From NCBI GenBank assembly GCA_902597545.1, contig CACJYD010000002.1, positions 62,001 to 126,000 on the forward strand: a stretch of 64,000 nucleotides of DNA, given 5' to 3'. A program made the position numbers and the translations under genes. Of this stretch, positions 27,789 through 36,599 are shown one piece after another. This DNA is from an uncultured Bacteroidota bacterium. GTDB taxonomy: Bacteria; Bacteroidota; Bacteroidia; Flavobacteriales; Flavobacteriaceae. Under the pieces are notes generated by a model. That model did not search any database and was not told where the DNA came from. It saw nothing but the letters and a program-made list of their open reading frames with translations. Every line of letters starts with the position of its first letter. Position 1 is the first letter of the stretch.

Positions 27789-28219
27789 AAAAAAATAAAC
27801 TCACATTTTTAAAACCAAAAAGTGAAGATTCATTAGGTCAATGGTTAGTTGAACAGGGCGTTTCTGCAGGTTTTCCATCACCCGCAGATGATTTTAAAGA
27901 AATACGAATAAGCTTAGATAAAGAGCTTGTTAAAAATGAAGAGTGTACATTTTATGCTAGAGTTAGTGGAAATTCAATGGAAAATGCAGGACTATCTGAT
28001 GGAGACATGATAGTCATTGATAGAAGTTTAAATCCTGAAAACAAAAAAATAGCTATATGTTTTTTAGATGGAGAATTTACAGTAAAAAGAATAGTTAAGA
28101 AAAATAATAAACTATATCTAAAGCCTGAAAATAAAAACTATAAAGAAATAGAAATAACCAATGATAATGAATTATTTATATGGGGGATAGTAACATTTGT
28201 AATCAAAAAATTAAATTAA
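27785..28219 (+). CDS. umuD: UmuD-type S24 peptidase, polymerase V accessory subunit
   Basis: The 144-residue LexA/UmuD-fold protein has a self-cleavage site visible as SAGFPSPADD (Ala28-Gly29), the nucleophile Ser64 in VSGNSMENAG and the general base Lys101 in GEFTVKRI. Cleavage on RecA filaments yields UmuD', which activates UmuC. No DNA-binding domain is present, so it is not LexA. It is translationally coupled to umuC by the ATGA overlap. Its 3' end overlaps the convergent NUDIX gene by 17 bases. Confidence 0.94.
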   Translation: MKKNKLTFLKPKSEDSLGQWLVEQGVSAGFPSPADDFKEIRISLDKELVKNEECTFYARVSGNSMENAGLSDGDMIVIDRSLNPENKKIAICFLDGEFTVKRIVKKNNKLYLKPENKNYKEIEITNDNELFIWGIVTFVIKKLN

Positions 28220-28646
28220 AAATAACTTTTTTATACTCATTCGGACAATTGATATTTTTAATCTGATTTTTAGTGAAAAAATTAAAATCAGAGTGCTCAA
28301 AAGAAATTTCTACAGGATTATCAGATCCTATTAAAGATTTATACAATACTATGCCAACAGGTATATCGTTGAATTTTAAATTTAAAAAATCAACTAATTC
28401 AATGTTTTTTAAACTGAGTTTTGTTTCTTCAAAAACCTCTCTCTTTAAACACTGGATTGGATTTTCATAAAAATTAATTTTTCCACCTGGTAAATCCCAT
28501 TCATTTCTCTCATTTTTTAGAAATAATACCCTGTTATTATCAATTATTAAAATTTTTAATGAAATTGGAAATTTATCTGCTATTTCATCAGTTTTAATAA
28601 ACTTAGAAAAAAAATAAACTACAATTCTATATATAGTTTTAAGCAT
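28203..28646 (-). CDS. NUDIX hydrolase
   Basis: The 147-residue protein has a full Nudix box, G-x5-E-x7-R-E-V-x-E-E-T, between residues 54 and 77 (starting GGKINFYENP). It hydrolyses a nucleoside diphosphate linked to another group; the substrate could be a nucleotide sugar given that it is the last gene of the polysaccharide array. It overlaps the start of that array's dehydratase gene end by 8 bases. The N-terminal 25 residues are hydrophobic and basic (MLKTIYRIVVYFFSKFIK), not a clear signal peptide. Confidence 0.85.
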   Translation of the reverse strand: MLKTIYRIVVYFFSKFIKTDEIADKFPISLKILIIDNNRVLFLKNERNEWDLPGGKINFYENPIQCLKREVFEETKLSLKNIELVDFLNLKFNDIPVGIVLYKSLIGSDNPVEISFEHSDFNFFTKNQIKNINCPNEYKKVIFNLIF

Positions 28647-30480
28647 TATCTAAAACTTGATATTTTGAGTTGTTTGATTTATATTCCGGGACAATTTTTT
28701 TCATAAACTCTACAATCTTGTAATTATCATCACTGTTTTTTTCCAAAATAGTTAGTAGCTCTTCGATTAAATTATAAGTTTTTATATCTATTTTTTCTTT
28801 TTTAGCTATGTAAATTAACTTATTATGAGTTTTTTCTAAATCTTCTGATTCAACTAAAATTTCTTCAAACAATTTTTCACCTGGCCTTAAACCGATGTAT
28901 TCTATAAAAATATCTTTATTAGGTTTAAAACCAGATTGAATAATCATATTTTTGGCTAAGTCAACAATTTTTACAGGTTTTCCCATATCAAAAATATAAA
29001 CCTCACCCCCCTTACTGATGGCTCCAGCTTCTAAAACCAATTGAGTAGCTTCGCTAATTGTCATAAAATATCTAATTATTTCTGGATGGGTTATTTTAAT
29101 TGGACCACCAGATTTAATTTGTTTTTCGAAAATTGGTACTACAGATCCGTTTGATCCTAAAACATTACCAAACCTTGTAGATATTAGGGATGTACAGTGT
29201 TTAGTTTCAGTTAGCTTAAATGAAAGATATAATTCACAAATTCTTTTTGTTGCACCCATTACATTAGTTGGATTTACAGCTTTATCAGTAGAAATCAGAA
29301 TAAATTTTTCAACTTCAAATTTTATTGCATTGTCGACTAGAACTTTAGTTCCAAGTATATTATTATAAACAGCTGTTTTTGGATTCATCTCCATCATATT
29401 GACGTGTTTATAAGCAGCTGCATGAAAAACTACATTAATTTTATTTTTTTTGAAAAGGCTAGCAATAAATTTTTTGTTTGTAACAGAGTTAATATGATAA
29501 ATAAATTCTATTTTACATGGCTTATTCTTTAACTCCTCTCTTAATATAAACATAGGAGTTTCTGCATTGTCAATCAGAATAATTTTTTTTGGATTGAATT
29601 TAATAAGCTGTCTGACAATTTCACTTCCAATTGAACCTGCTGCACCAGTCACTAAGAGATTTTTTCCTTTATATAACTTTTCATTCTTTTTTATATCTAT
29701 ATTAATTTCAGATCTTCCAAGTAGGTCTTGTATCTTAATTTCTTTAAGACCTGAAACTAATGGTATTCCATTAATCCATTCATTAACAGGCGGAATTTCA
29801 AGTATTTGAATACTATACTTTCTGAAATGATTATATAAAAATTTTAGCCTATTAGAAGATATTTTTTGGGTAGTGATAATTATTTTATCAATTTTATTTT
29901 TCTTAATAAATTTTTCTAAACTTTTATTAATTCCATAAACTTTTACACCATCTATACTCATATTCAATTTAGATTTATCATCATCAACAAAACCTAGAAC
30001 CTTAAATTCTGAATTATTAAAAAGAGCTCGTTTAGTTAAAATACCTGAATTTCCACATCCAAAAATTAAAACCTTAAAAGGAGTTTCATTTATTGCTGTC
30101 ATATTTTTATTAAGATACTTAACTAAAATTCTGTAAAAAATTATGAATGAGGAGGAAATAAAAAAATTAAGTAAACAAAAAATTAAAGAAGTGTTAGTTT
30201 TATCTGTTATAGAAAATAAAATAATGTTCGATAGAGCTAGAACACATATAATTTTTAATATGTCGTTGAATGATGTGTATCTTAAAAAAAAGTTATAGGA
30301 TTTTGAGAATATAAGTACTAATACGGGAATTAGAATAAATACTAAAATATTTTTATCAAAAAACGTCGTAGGTTCTATTAATAAAAAAGATACCAACTTA
30401 AATGTTAAATACAATATAATTGTATCTATTAATATAGACCACCCACTAAAAAACTCTTTAAATATAATTTTTAATAACAC
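28639..30480 (-). CDS. CapD/WbpM/PglF-like membrane UDP-sugar 4,6-dehydratase
   Basis: The 613-residue protein has four N-terminal membrane helices (residues 15-125), a first Rossmann domain (about 135-230, LIFGCGNSG), and an extended SDR catalytic domain with NAD motif TGAAGSIGSE near 280. The catalytic block STDKAVNPTNVMGATK has Met where ordinary SDRs have Tyr, the SMK triad typical of WbpM/FlaA1-type long dehydratases. It probably converts UDP-GlcNAc to UDP-2-acetamido-2,6-dideoxy-4-hexulose for the first sugar of the repeat. It follows the priming transferase gene by 6 bases, a frequent pairing in bacterial polysaccharide loci. Confidence 0.92.
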   Translation of the reverse strand: MLLKIIFKEFFSGWSILIDTIILYLTFKLVSFLLIEPTTFFDKNILVFILIPVLVLIFSKSYNFFLRYTSFNDILKIICVLALSNIILFSITDKTNTSLIFCLLNFFISSSFIIFYRILVKYLNKNMTAINETPFKVLIFGCGNSGILTKRALFNNSEFKVLGFVDDDKSKLNMSIDGVKVYGINKSLEKFIKKNKIDKIIITTQKISSNRLKFLYNHFRKYSIQILEIPPVNEWINGIPLVSGLKEIKIQDLLGRSEINIDIKKNEKLYKGKNLLVTGAAGSIGSEIVRQLIKFNPKKIILIDNAETPMFILREELKNKPCKIEFIYHINSVTNKKFIASLFKKNKINVVFHAAAYKHVNMMEMNPKTAVYNNILGTKVLVDNAIKFEVEKFILISTDKAVNPTNVMGATKRICELYLSFKLTETKHCTSLISTRFGNVLGSNGSVVPIFEKQIKSGGPIKITHPEIIRYFMTISEATQLVLEAGAISKGGEVYIFDMGKPVKIVDLAKNMIIQSGFKPNKDIFIEYIGLRPGEKLFEEILVESEDLEKTHNKLIYIAKKEKIDIKTYNLIEELLTILEKNSDDNYKIVEFMKKIVPEYKSNNSKYQVLDNA

Positions 30481-30486
30481 TTATAT

Positions 30487-31206
30487 TCAATTTAAATTAT
30501 CTACTCCAGGTGGGGTCGATGGCTTTAATCTATTTTCCCTTTTTGAAACACTTACAAGGTTTTCTGGTGCATTAATTTTTTTTAATAGCTTATTTAAAAA
30601 ATATAAAGCTTTTTTCTTAGAGAAAATAGCAATTATAGTTAGTAAAATTAAAAATAAATCAATTTTATTTGTCCTTGTTTTAATATACAACAAACCTAAT
30701 CTACTTTTCCAAGGTCTAATGAGTAGATTGTAATCAGTATCAGGATCTTTACTTAACTTTAAAATTTCACCCTCATCAGAGAAAACTATGGACGAAAAAT
30801 CTGTTATACCTGGACGAACTGTTAATAATTTTTTTTCTTCATCAGAATATTTATTCAAAACATGATCAATTATTTGAGGTCTTGGTCCGACAATACTCAT
30901 ATTTCCAATAAAAACGTTGAATAATTGAGACAGCTCATCAATTTTAAACTTCCTTATAATTTTGCCAACAGATGTAATTCTACTATCATTAGATGAAGTT
31001 GAACTTACTCCAGTTTTATCAGCTCCAGCAGACATAGATCTAAATTTAATCATTCTAAAAGGCTTTAAATCCTTACCCATTCTTAAAGGAGTATAAAATG
31101 GTGATTTTAAATCGCCAAGAAAAACAAAAAGAATTGTAAATAAAAAAATTGGAGACAACAGAATAATACCTATAGATGAAAAGGAGATATCAATAAACCT
31201 TTTCAT
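30487..31206 (-). CDS. Priming sugar phosphotransferase (PglC/WcaJ family)
   Basis: The 239-residue protein has a re-entrant N-terminal membrane helix (MKRFIDISFSSIGIILLSP) and the phosphoglycosyltransferase core RMIKFRSM, KIDELSQLFNVFIGNMS and VGPRPQ. It transfers a sugar 1-phosphate onto undecaprenyl phosphate to start repeat-unit assembly at the inner membrane. The size suits the small monotopic PglC-like group. It overlaps the transketolase subunit upstream by 4 bases. The likely donor is the product of the neighbouring dehydratase after further modification. Confidence 0.93.
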   Translation of the reverse strand: MKRFIDISFSSIGIILLSPIFLFTILFVFLGDLKSPFYTPLRMGKDLKPFRMIKFRSMSAGADKTGVSSTSSNDSRITSVGKIIRKFKIDELSQLFNVFIGNMSIVGPRPQIIDHVLNKYSDEEKKLLTVRPGITDFSSIVFSDEGEILKLSKDPDTDYNLLIRPWKSRLGLLYIKTRTNKIDLFLILLTIIAIFSKKKALYFLNKLLKKINAPENLVSVSKRENRLKPSTPPGVDNLN

Positions 31207-32120
31207 TTTATAATTGATAATATTTTATTAAATATAGATTCAGTATCTAAACCATTAATTTTTCTTAAGTAAGATTGTGAACCAACGATAGTAGAAAAAG
31301 AAGATTCCAGACCCATAATTACAAATTTTCTTGGAAATACACCATTATTAATTAATACTTCACTTATTGCGCTACCAAGACCTCCGATCTTTGTGTGTTC
31401 TTCAACTGAAAGCATTGGTATGCCTTTACTTGCTGATTCTAAAATAATATCTTCATCAATTGGTTTGATTGTATGCATTGAAATGATTTTACAATGTATT
31501 CCCTTTTTTGATAATTTTTTTTGGGCATTTAAAACTAAATCGGTAATCCCACCTGTTGAAAAAACAATTATATCATTACCCTCTATCAAAACTCTTCCTT
31601 TACCCACAATAAATTCTTCATCATTGTTAATAGTTTTAGCGAAAGATTTATCAATTCTAATATAATTTACTCCACCTATTTCAACTACCTTCCTGGTAAC
31701 TTGTCTTACCTCCCAAAAATCACAAGGACTAAAAACTCTGATATTAGGTAGTGCTCTTAATATTGCAATGTCTTCAGTTGCATGGTGAGAATAACCGAGT
31801 GCACCATAACTGAAACCTCCACCAATTGAAACAATGTTAACATTAGCATCATGATAGCATGCGTCATTTCTAATTTGCTCCAAACATCTTAATGTATTAA
31901 AATTTCCAATTGAATATGTAAATACAATTTTTCCATCCATTCCCAAACCAGTTGCAATTCCTGTCATATTTTGCTCTGCAACTCCTGCGTTAATGAATTG
32001 ATTTGGAAATTTCTTAATAAAATTATCTAGTACGCCAAAACCTAAATCGCCTGTTATTAAAATTATATCTTTATTTGACTTTACAATCTGAGTTAACTCA
32101 TCTATAAAATTATCTCTCAT
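31203..32120 (-). CDS. Transketolase-like C-terminal subunit
   Basis: The 305-residue protein holds the pyrimidine-binding and C-terminal domains of a split transketolase: NAGVAEQNMTGIATGLGM (catalytic Glu), TYSIGNFNTLRCLEQIRNDACYH-type segment, GYSHHATEDIAILRALPNI, then the swivelling domain with SVEEHTKIGGLGSAISE. It must pair with the N-terminal subunit encoded two genes upstream. A methyltransferase gene lies between the halves. Within a polysaccharide locus a two-carbon transfer to or from a sugar is more likely than a pentose-phosphate role, but that is inference. Confidence 0.9.
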   Translation of the reverse strand: MRDNFIDELTQIVKSNKDIILITGDLGFGVLDNFIKKFPNQFINAGVAEQNMTGIATGLGMDGKIVFTYSIGNFNTLRCLEQIRNDACYHDANVNIVSIGGGFSYGALGYSHHATEDIAILRALPNIRVFSPCDFWEVRQVTRKVVEIGGVNYIRIDKSFAKTINNDEEFIVGKGRVLIEGNDIIVFSTGGITDLVLNAQKKLSKKGIHCKIISMHTIKPIDEDIILESASKGIPMLSVEEHTKIGGLGSAISEVLINNGVFPRKFVIMGLESSFSTIVGSQSYLRKINGLDTESIFNKILSIIK

Positions 32121-32124
32121 ATTT

Positions 32125-32859
32125 CTAGTCTAGAATTGCAAATCCAATATATGGATCTCCTGGGATGGTTTGAATTTTTAGATTTTTTATATTAAGACTT
32201 TCAAGAAGAGCTAAAGTTTCACCAGGCCACTGTGGATTGTCTAGCTCATCAAAAGCGATTATCGATCCCTTATGCATTCTAGGTAGAAACTGTTCTAAGG
32301 CAAATTTAGTTGGTTCATATAAATCAAGATCAATAAATAACATCCCAACAAGTAAATGAGGATTTTTCTCTAAAAATTTTGGAATCGTAAGAGTGCAATC
32401 CCCCTTAATTAATTCAATTTTATTTATGTGACCAAGAAACCTGTCTTGATTATAAATATGATTCAAATCCTGTAATTCTTGGTATACATCAGTATAGAAA
32501 TGGCCAAGCTCATGTTTATATTCAGAATTTTTATCTTTTTCATGTAAGCTTGTAAATCCTTCAAAAGTATCAAATCCGTAAACTTTTCTTATCAAATTTT
32601 CTGGTTCTAAAATTGTACTTAATTTTGCCCATGTTGTTAAACTAAAACCTCTAAAAACTCCTAATTCAACAATTGATCCTTTAACATTAAGTAGGTTTTT
32701 ATAAATTTCATACAAGGTTAAAAATCTTTTTAAATGTTGTCTTCTGACATATTTTGGAAAATTTTCTAACTTAATTTCAACGGACTCTGGACTCTTATTA
32801 AAAATTCTTTCTATAGATTTTCCAACCTCTAATTCCTTATTTGTTCTAAAACTTTTCAT
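32125..32859 (-). CDS. TylF/MycF-type sugar O-methyltransferase
   Basis: The 244-residue SAM-dependent methyltransferase has SAM motif VELGVFRGFSLTTWAK, DTFEGFTSL, and the metal-binding pair FIDLDLYEPT and AFDELDNPQWPGE typical of the TylF (macrocin O-methyltransferase) family that methylates sugar hydroxyls. It lies 4 bases upstream of transketolase C and 7 bases downstream of transketolase N, so it is embedded in the split enzyme's cassette. It probably methylates the same or a neighbouring sugar. Confidence 0.88.
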   Translation of the reverse strand: MKSFRTNKELEVGKSIERIFNKSPESVEIKLENFPKYVRRQHLKRFLTLYEIYKNLLNVKGSIVELGVFRGFSLTTWAKLSTILEPENLIRKVYGFDTFEGFTSLHEKDKNSEYKHELGHFYTDVYQELQDLNHIYNQDRFLGHINKIELIKGDCTLTIPKFLEKNPHLLVGMLFIDLDLYEPTKFALEQFLPRMHKGSIIAFDELDNPQWPGETLALLESLNIKNLKIQTIPGDPYIGFAILD

Positions 32860-32866
32860 AATTTGA

Positions 32867-33682
32867 TCATTTTAATTCTGACTTTGCTTTTTTATATTCA
32901 TCATCTTTTGCCGATCTGTAGTGCCATAAAACATTATTTTCAAAAAATGATACCCCTTTACCTTTTATTGTATGTGCAACTATGCATGTAGGTTTACTTT
33001 TAAAACTTGAAGCTTTGTTATATGACTCAATAATTTCAGTTATCGAGTGACCATCTATTTCAATTACATTCCATCCAAAAGCTTTCCATTTATCAACAAA
33101 TGGTTCGAGGCTTAATGTATTTTCAACAGTATCAAGACTTTGAATTTTATTGTAATCAATAATTGTTATTAAATTATTGAGCTTGTGATGAGCAGCAAAC
33201 ATTATTGCCTCCCAATTTGAACCTTCATCACACTCACCATCGCTTAGTAAAACAACTACCTTATTTTTTCTGTTATCAAATTTTGCTGCAAGAGCAAAAC
33301 CAACACCAACTGGCAGTCCATGTCCTAAAGAGCCGGTTGAAAATTCAACACCATTAATATTTTTGTGAGAAACATGACCACTTAAATTAGATCCATCTTG
33401 GTAATGAGTTTCTAATAATTTTTTTTTAAAAAAACCTGTCTCAGCCAAAGCAGCATAAACACCTGCACCGGCGTGGCCTTTACTTAATATAAACCTATCT
33501 CTGTTTGGATTATTTATATTTTTGGGGGATATGTTTAATAAATTACCATAAAGACAGGATAATATATCAGCTATTGAAAAAACTGAAGCGATGTGCGAAC
33601 TTGATCCGCGACTAGTCATATCTAAAGCATGGTTTCTTATATTCTTAGCAATAATTTCCAATTTTTTAATATTAACTTCCAT
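32867..33682 (-). CDS. Transketolase-like N-terminal subunit
   Basis: The 271-residue TPP-binding half has SRGSSSHIASVFSIADIL, LSKGHAGAGVYAALAE, GSLGHGLPVGVGFALA and LSDGECDEGSNWEAIMFAA with IIDYNKIQ (Mg-TPP motif). I chose ATG 33682 (MEVNIKK); a TTG 27 bases upstream is less likely. The start overlaps the aminotransferase end by 11 bases. Split transketolases also occur in central metabolism, but the placement in a sugar-modification cassette argues for a special donor or acceptor. Confidence 0.9.
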   Translation of the reverse strand: MEVNIKKLEIIAKNIRNHALDMTSRGSSSHIASVFSIADILSCLYGNLLNISPKNINNPNRDRFILSKGHAGAGVYAALAETGFFKKKLLETHYQDGSNLSGHVSHKNINGVEFSTGSLGHGLPVGVGFALAAKFDNRKNKVVVLLSDGECDEGSNWEAIMFAAHHKLNNLITIIDYNKIQSLDTVENTLSLEPFVDKWKAFGWNVIEIDGHSITEIIESYNKASSFKSKPTCIVAHTIKGKGVSFFENNVLWHYRSAKDDEYKKAKSELK

Positions 33683-34793
33683 AACCAAAAAAATTTCTGA
33701 TTTTATCAATTACATAACTTATATCATTATCATCTAGAGATGTGTTCATGGGTATCAAAAAAGATCTATTCATTATGTCCTCTGTAAATGGTAGTGAAAT
33801 TTTGAATCCTAAACCTTCAAATTGATGAACAGCTTTACCTCCCCATTGAAGAATTGTACCAATTCCTTGAGATTTTAAATAATTAATTAAGGACGTACGA
33901 TCTTTTGAGTTAGCAACCTCCAATTCATAATTTTGATATATTTCAAATTTATTTGAATCATAATCGGGATGTCTGGGTAAAACTAGCTCATTTACATCAA
34001 CCAATCCTTTTTGATACATTGAAGCAATTTGTCTCCTTCTTTTAACATCTCTATCATACATTTTCAATTTAAAGTCAAGTATTGCTGCGTTAATACTATC
34101 TAACCTAGAGTTCATGCCCCAAGTAACCACATTCCCAATTTTTTCTCGGCCATGATCACGAGTCAAAAAAATCTTCTCATAAATATTTTCGTCATTTGTT
34201 ATTACTGCGCCTCCATCTCCAAAACATCCAATGACTTTAGCAGGATAAAAACTAAATGATGATGCAATACCAAAATTTCCTGCAAATTTACCTTTATATT
34301 TTGCACCAATTGATTGGGCAGCATCTTCAATTAGGATCAGATTATTTTCATTACATAATTTAATTATTTCATCCATATCACAAACATGTCCATTTAATTG
34401 TGTTGGTATAATTGCTCTTGTTTTACTAGTTATGTTTTCTCTTATAGATTGAACAGATATTAGGTGATCAGGACCACATTCAACTGGAACAGGAATTGCT
34501 CCAGCGTGATAAATTGCAGAAGCCGTAGCAACAAATGTATGTGATGAAAAAATAACTTCATCACCAGGTTTTATACCTGCGGCTTTAATTGATAGTAAAA
34601 GTCCATCAGTACAATTTCCAACACCAAGGGCAAATTTTGATTCTAAATAATTTGATAAATTTTTTTCAAAAAATTTTAGCTCATCCTGCATAATAAATGA
34701 CCCTCTTTTAGAAACATCTAAAAGTATTTTTTTGAATTCATCAGCATATTGACCATAAACAAAACCATAATTGAAAAAGGGTACATTCATCAT
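33672..34793 (-). CDS. DegT/DnrJ/EryC1 sugar aminotransferase
   Basis: The 373-residue PLP-dependent sugar aminotransferase has the cofactor region GNCTDGLLLSIKAAGI, the aspartate in LILIEDAAQSIGA, and the PLP-lysine loop FSFYPAKVIGCFGDGG. Such enzymes aminate 3- or 4-keto nucleotide sugars with glutamate. Its substrate is probably the keto sugar made by a nearby dehydratase. It overlaps the methyltransferase gene start region by 4 bases and leads into the transketolase pair, suggesting a common sugar branch. Confidence 0.92.
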   Translation of the reverse strand: MMNVPFFNYGFVYGQYADEFKKILLDVSKRGSFIMQDELKFFEKNLSNYLESKFALGVGNCTDGLLLSIKAAGIKPGDEVIFSSHTFVATASAIYHAGAIPVPVECGPDHLISVQSIRENITSKTRAIIPTQLNGHVCDMDEIIKLCNENNLILIEDAAQSIGAKYKGKFAGNFGIASSFSFYPAKVIGCFGDGGAVITNDENIYEKIFLTRDHGREKIGNVVTWGMNSRLDSINAAILDFKLKMYDRDVKRRRQIASMYQKGLVDVNELVLPRHPDYDSNKFEIYQNYELEVANSKDRTSLINYLKSQGIGTILQWGGKAVHQFEGLGFKISLPFTEDIMNRSFLIPMNTSLDDNDISYVIDKIRNFFGYGS

Positions 34794-35554
34794 TTTTTAG
34801 TTGAAATTGATGAGAATTTAAATGCAAAGCTAGTGAAAAAAATAAACCTTTTGTCTAAATAATCTATAATTCTCTTAAGCTTTATAGGGCTTAGAAAAGG
34901 TTTTAAAATTGGGGCAATCCATACAAATAAATTAAAATAATAAAATGAAGTATCGGGGAACTTTGACTCTATTTTATTTAAAGTTTTCTGATTGGGCATT
35001 CTTCTGAATGTAGATAAAGACCTTCTAAAGGAAAGTACTTGAATTAATCTATTTAATTTATAGATTATATTGTTATCAAGCGAATCAACAATAATCAAAA
35101 TTCCATCAATTTTAAGTATCCTTTCAGCTTCATCTAAAAATTTATCACAATCTAAATAACTGAGACTACCTAAACATGTAATTACATCAACTGAATTATT
35201 ATCCAACGGAAGAGATAGAACGTCTGAAACAATAAATGAGGTATTACTACTAACTCCGTTTAATTCTGCTTTTTTTTTTGCAATATCAATACTTGATTTA
35301 ACAATATCAACCCCCAGTACGTCACCACCACATTTCGCAGATATTATGGAATGTTTACCATTGCCACAACATACATCAACAACTCTTGAATTTCTTTTTA
35401 AATTGTTTTTTATAAAAATTTCAAAAAAGTTATATGGTGATCTTAAATAAGGTGGATATGTTGTTGCTCCATGTTTTATAATTTCATCATCAGATAAATT
35501 AATCTCATTTTGTGATTTTTTTTGATATTGCTTAGAATCAAATGATTGTTTCAT
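34790..35554 (-). CDS. Class I SAM-dependent methyltransferase
   Basis: The 254-residue protein has SAM motif I VVDVCCGNGKHSIISA near residue 58, an acidic strand end VLGVDIV, and motif LPLDNNSVDVITCLGSLSYL. It resembles UbiE-like enzymes that are common in sugar loci. The C-terminal third is basic and hydrophobic and may touch the membrane. It is translationally coupled to the downstream aminotransferase (4-base overlap). Target unknown; a sugar, amine or carboxyl group is plausible. Confidence 0.82.
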   Translation of the reverse strand: MKQSFDSKQYQKKSQNEINLSDDEIIKHGATTYPPYLRSPYNFFEIFIKNNLKRNSRVVDVCCGNGKHSIISAKCGGDVLGVDIVKSSIDIAKKKAELNGVSSNTSFIVSDVLSLPLDNNSVDVITCLGSLSYLDCDKFLDEAERILKIDGILIIVDSLDNNIIYKLNRLIQVLSFRRSLSTFRRMPNQKTLNKIESKFPDTSFYYFNLFVWIAPILKPFLSPIKLKRIIDYLDKRFIFFTSFAFKFSSISTKK

Positions 35555-35559
35555 TATTA

Positions 35560-36597
35560 CTAGAATCCTCTTTTTATTCTATTATTTTGAAAAGGTGCTA
35601 AACCAAAAATAAGATTTTTAATTCCAATTAAAACCCCAAGTCCGTGTAAAAAATGATATAAAAAAAAACAAATTGGCAAAAATAAAATATGTAATATTTT
35701 ATTGTATTTTATGGCTTGTTGGACACTTGAAATTAATGATAAAGTAAAATAAAGTAATATCACTGAAACATAGAGATACAAAATGTTATTAGAAAAAATT
35801 GAAATAATGCCACCCAAAATAATACCCAAAGAGAATAAACCCGTGACTGCATGTCTAAATTCAAAACTATACTTTGCTATGTGCCACATATATGGGTTAT
35901 AAGGGGCATCTTTATAAAACTGTTTACTATAAAACTCTTTTAAAGTTGATTTATTATAATAGCTACTATATATACTTGAGTCTATCCACACTTTTCCACC
36001 ATTTAATTTAATTCGCCTATTAAACTCATAATCTTGACATCTAATTAATCTTTCATCAAATAAACCAATTTTTTGGAAAATTTTTCCCTTAAAAAAACCG
36101 AAAGGAACAGTGTCAACCTGTTTAGAAAAAACTTTTTTTGTTCTAAAATATGCATTTCCTACTCCAAAAGGGTGTGTTGTTAAAGCTTGGACTAATGCAG
36201 ATTCGTAAGATTTTGACGACTGCATTGTAATCCATATTCCACCAACATTCTCTGCATTAGTTTTTTTAGAAACATTATAACAATTGATTAGATATTCTTT
36301 TGGATATATTGTGTGTGCATCTAATCTCATCAAATAATCAAATTTTTGATTTTTTATAACAATATTTAAACCTTGTGACTGAAACTTACCGGGATTATCT
36401 ACTAAAAAAATATTTTTATACTTTAAAAAATTATCCTGAATTAATTGTCTTGTTTTATCAGTAGACATTCCATCAATTAAAAATATTGCAACACTAGAAT
36501 TAACTGGAATTTTAAAATCGAGTACAGATTCAACACACTTAATAATATACTTTTGCTCATTAAAAATTGGAATTGCGATAATAATTTTTTTATTCAT
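35560..36597 (-). CDS. GT2 glycosyltransferase with C-terminal membrane helices (ExoA-like)
   Basis: The 345-residue protein has a GT-A domain (residues 1-230) with IAIPIFNEQKYIIKCVESVL, LIDGMSTDKT and the metal-site region LMRLDAHTIYP (DxH form), plus the acceptor-side QDYEFNRRI. Three or four membrane helices follow (about 245-330). The DAH variant and helices recall ExoA-type succinoglycan glycosyltransferases. It should extend the lipid-linked repeat unit on the cytoplasmic face. The gap to the next gene is 2 bases. Confidence 0.9.
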   Translation of the reverse strand: MNKKIIIAIPIFNEQKYIIKCVESVLDFKIPVNSSVAIFLIDGMSTDKTRQLIQDNFLKYKNIFLVDNPGKFQSQGLNIVIKNQKFDYLMRLDAHTIYPKEYLINCYNVSKKTNAENVGGIWITMQSSKSYESALVQALTTHPFGVGNAYFRTKKVFSKQVDTVPFGFFKGKIFQKIGLFDERLIRCQDYEFNRRIKLNGGKVWIDSSIYSSYYNKSTLKEFYSKQFYKDAPYNPYMWHIAKYSFEFRHAVTGLFSLGIILGGIISIFSNNILYLYVSVILLYFTLSLISSVQQAIKYNKILHILFLPICFFLYHFLHGLGVLIGIKNLIFGLAPFQNNRIKRGF

Positions 36598-36599
36598 AT

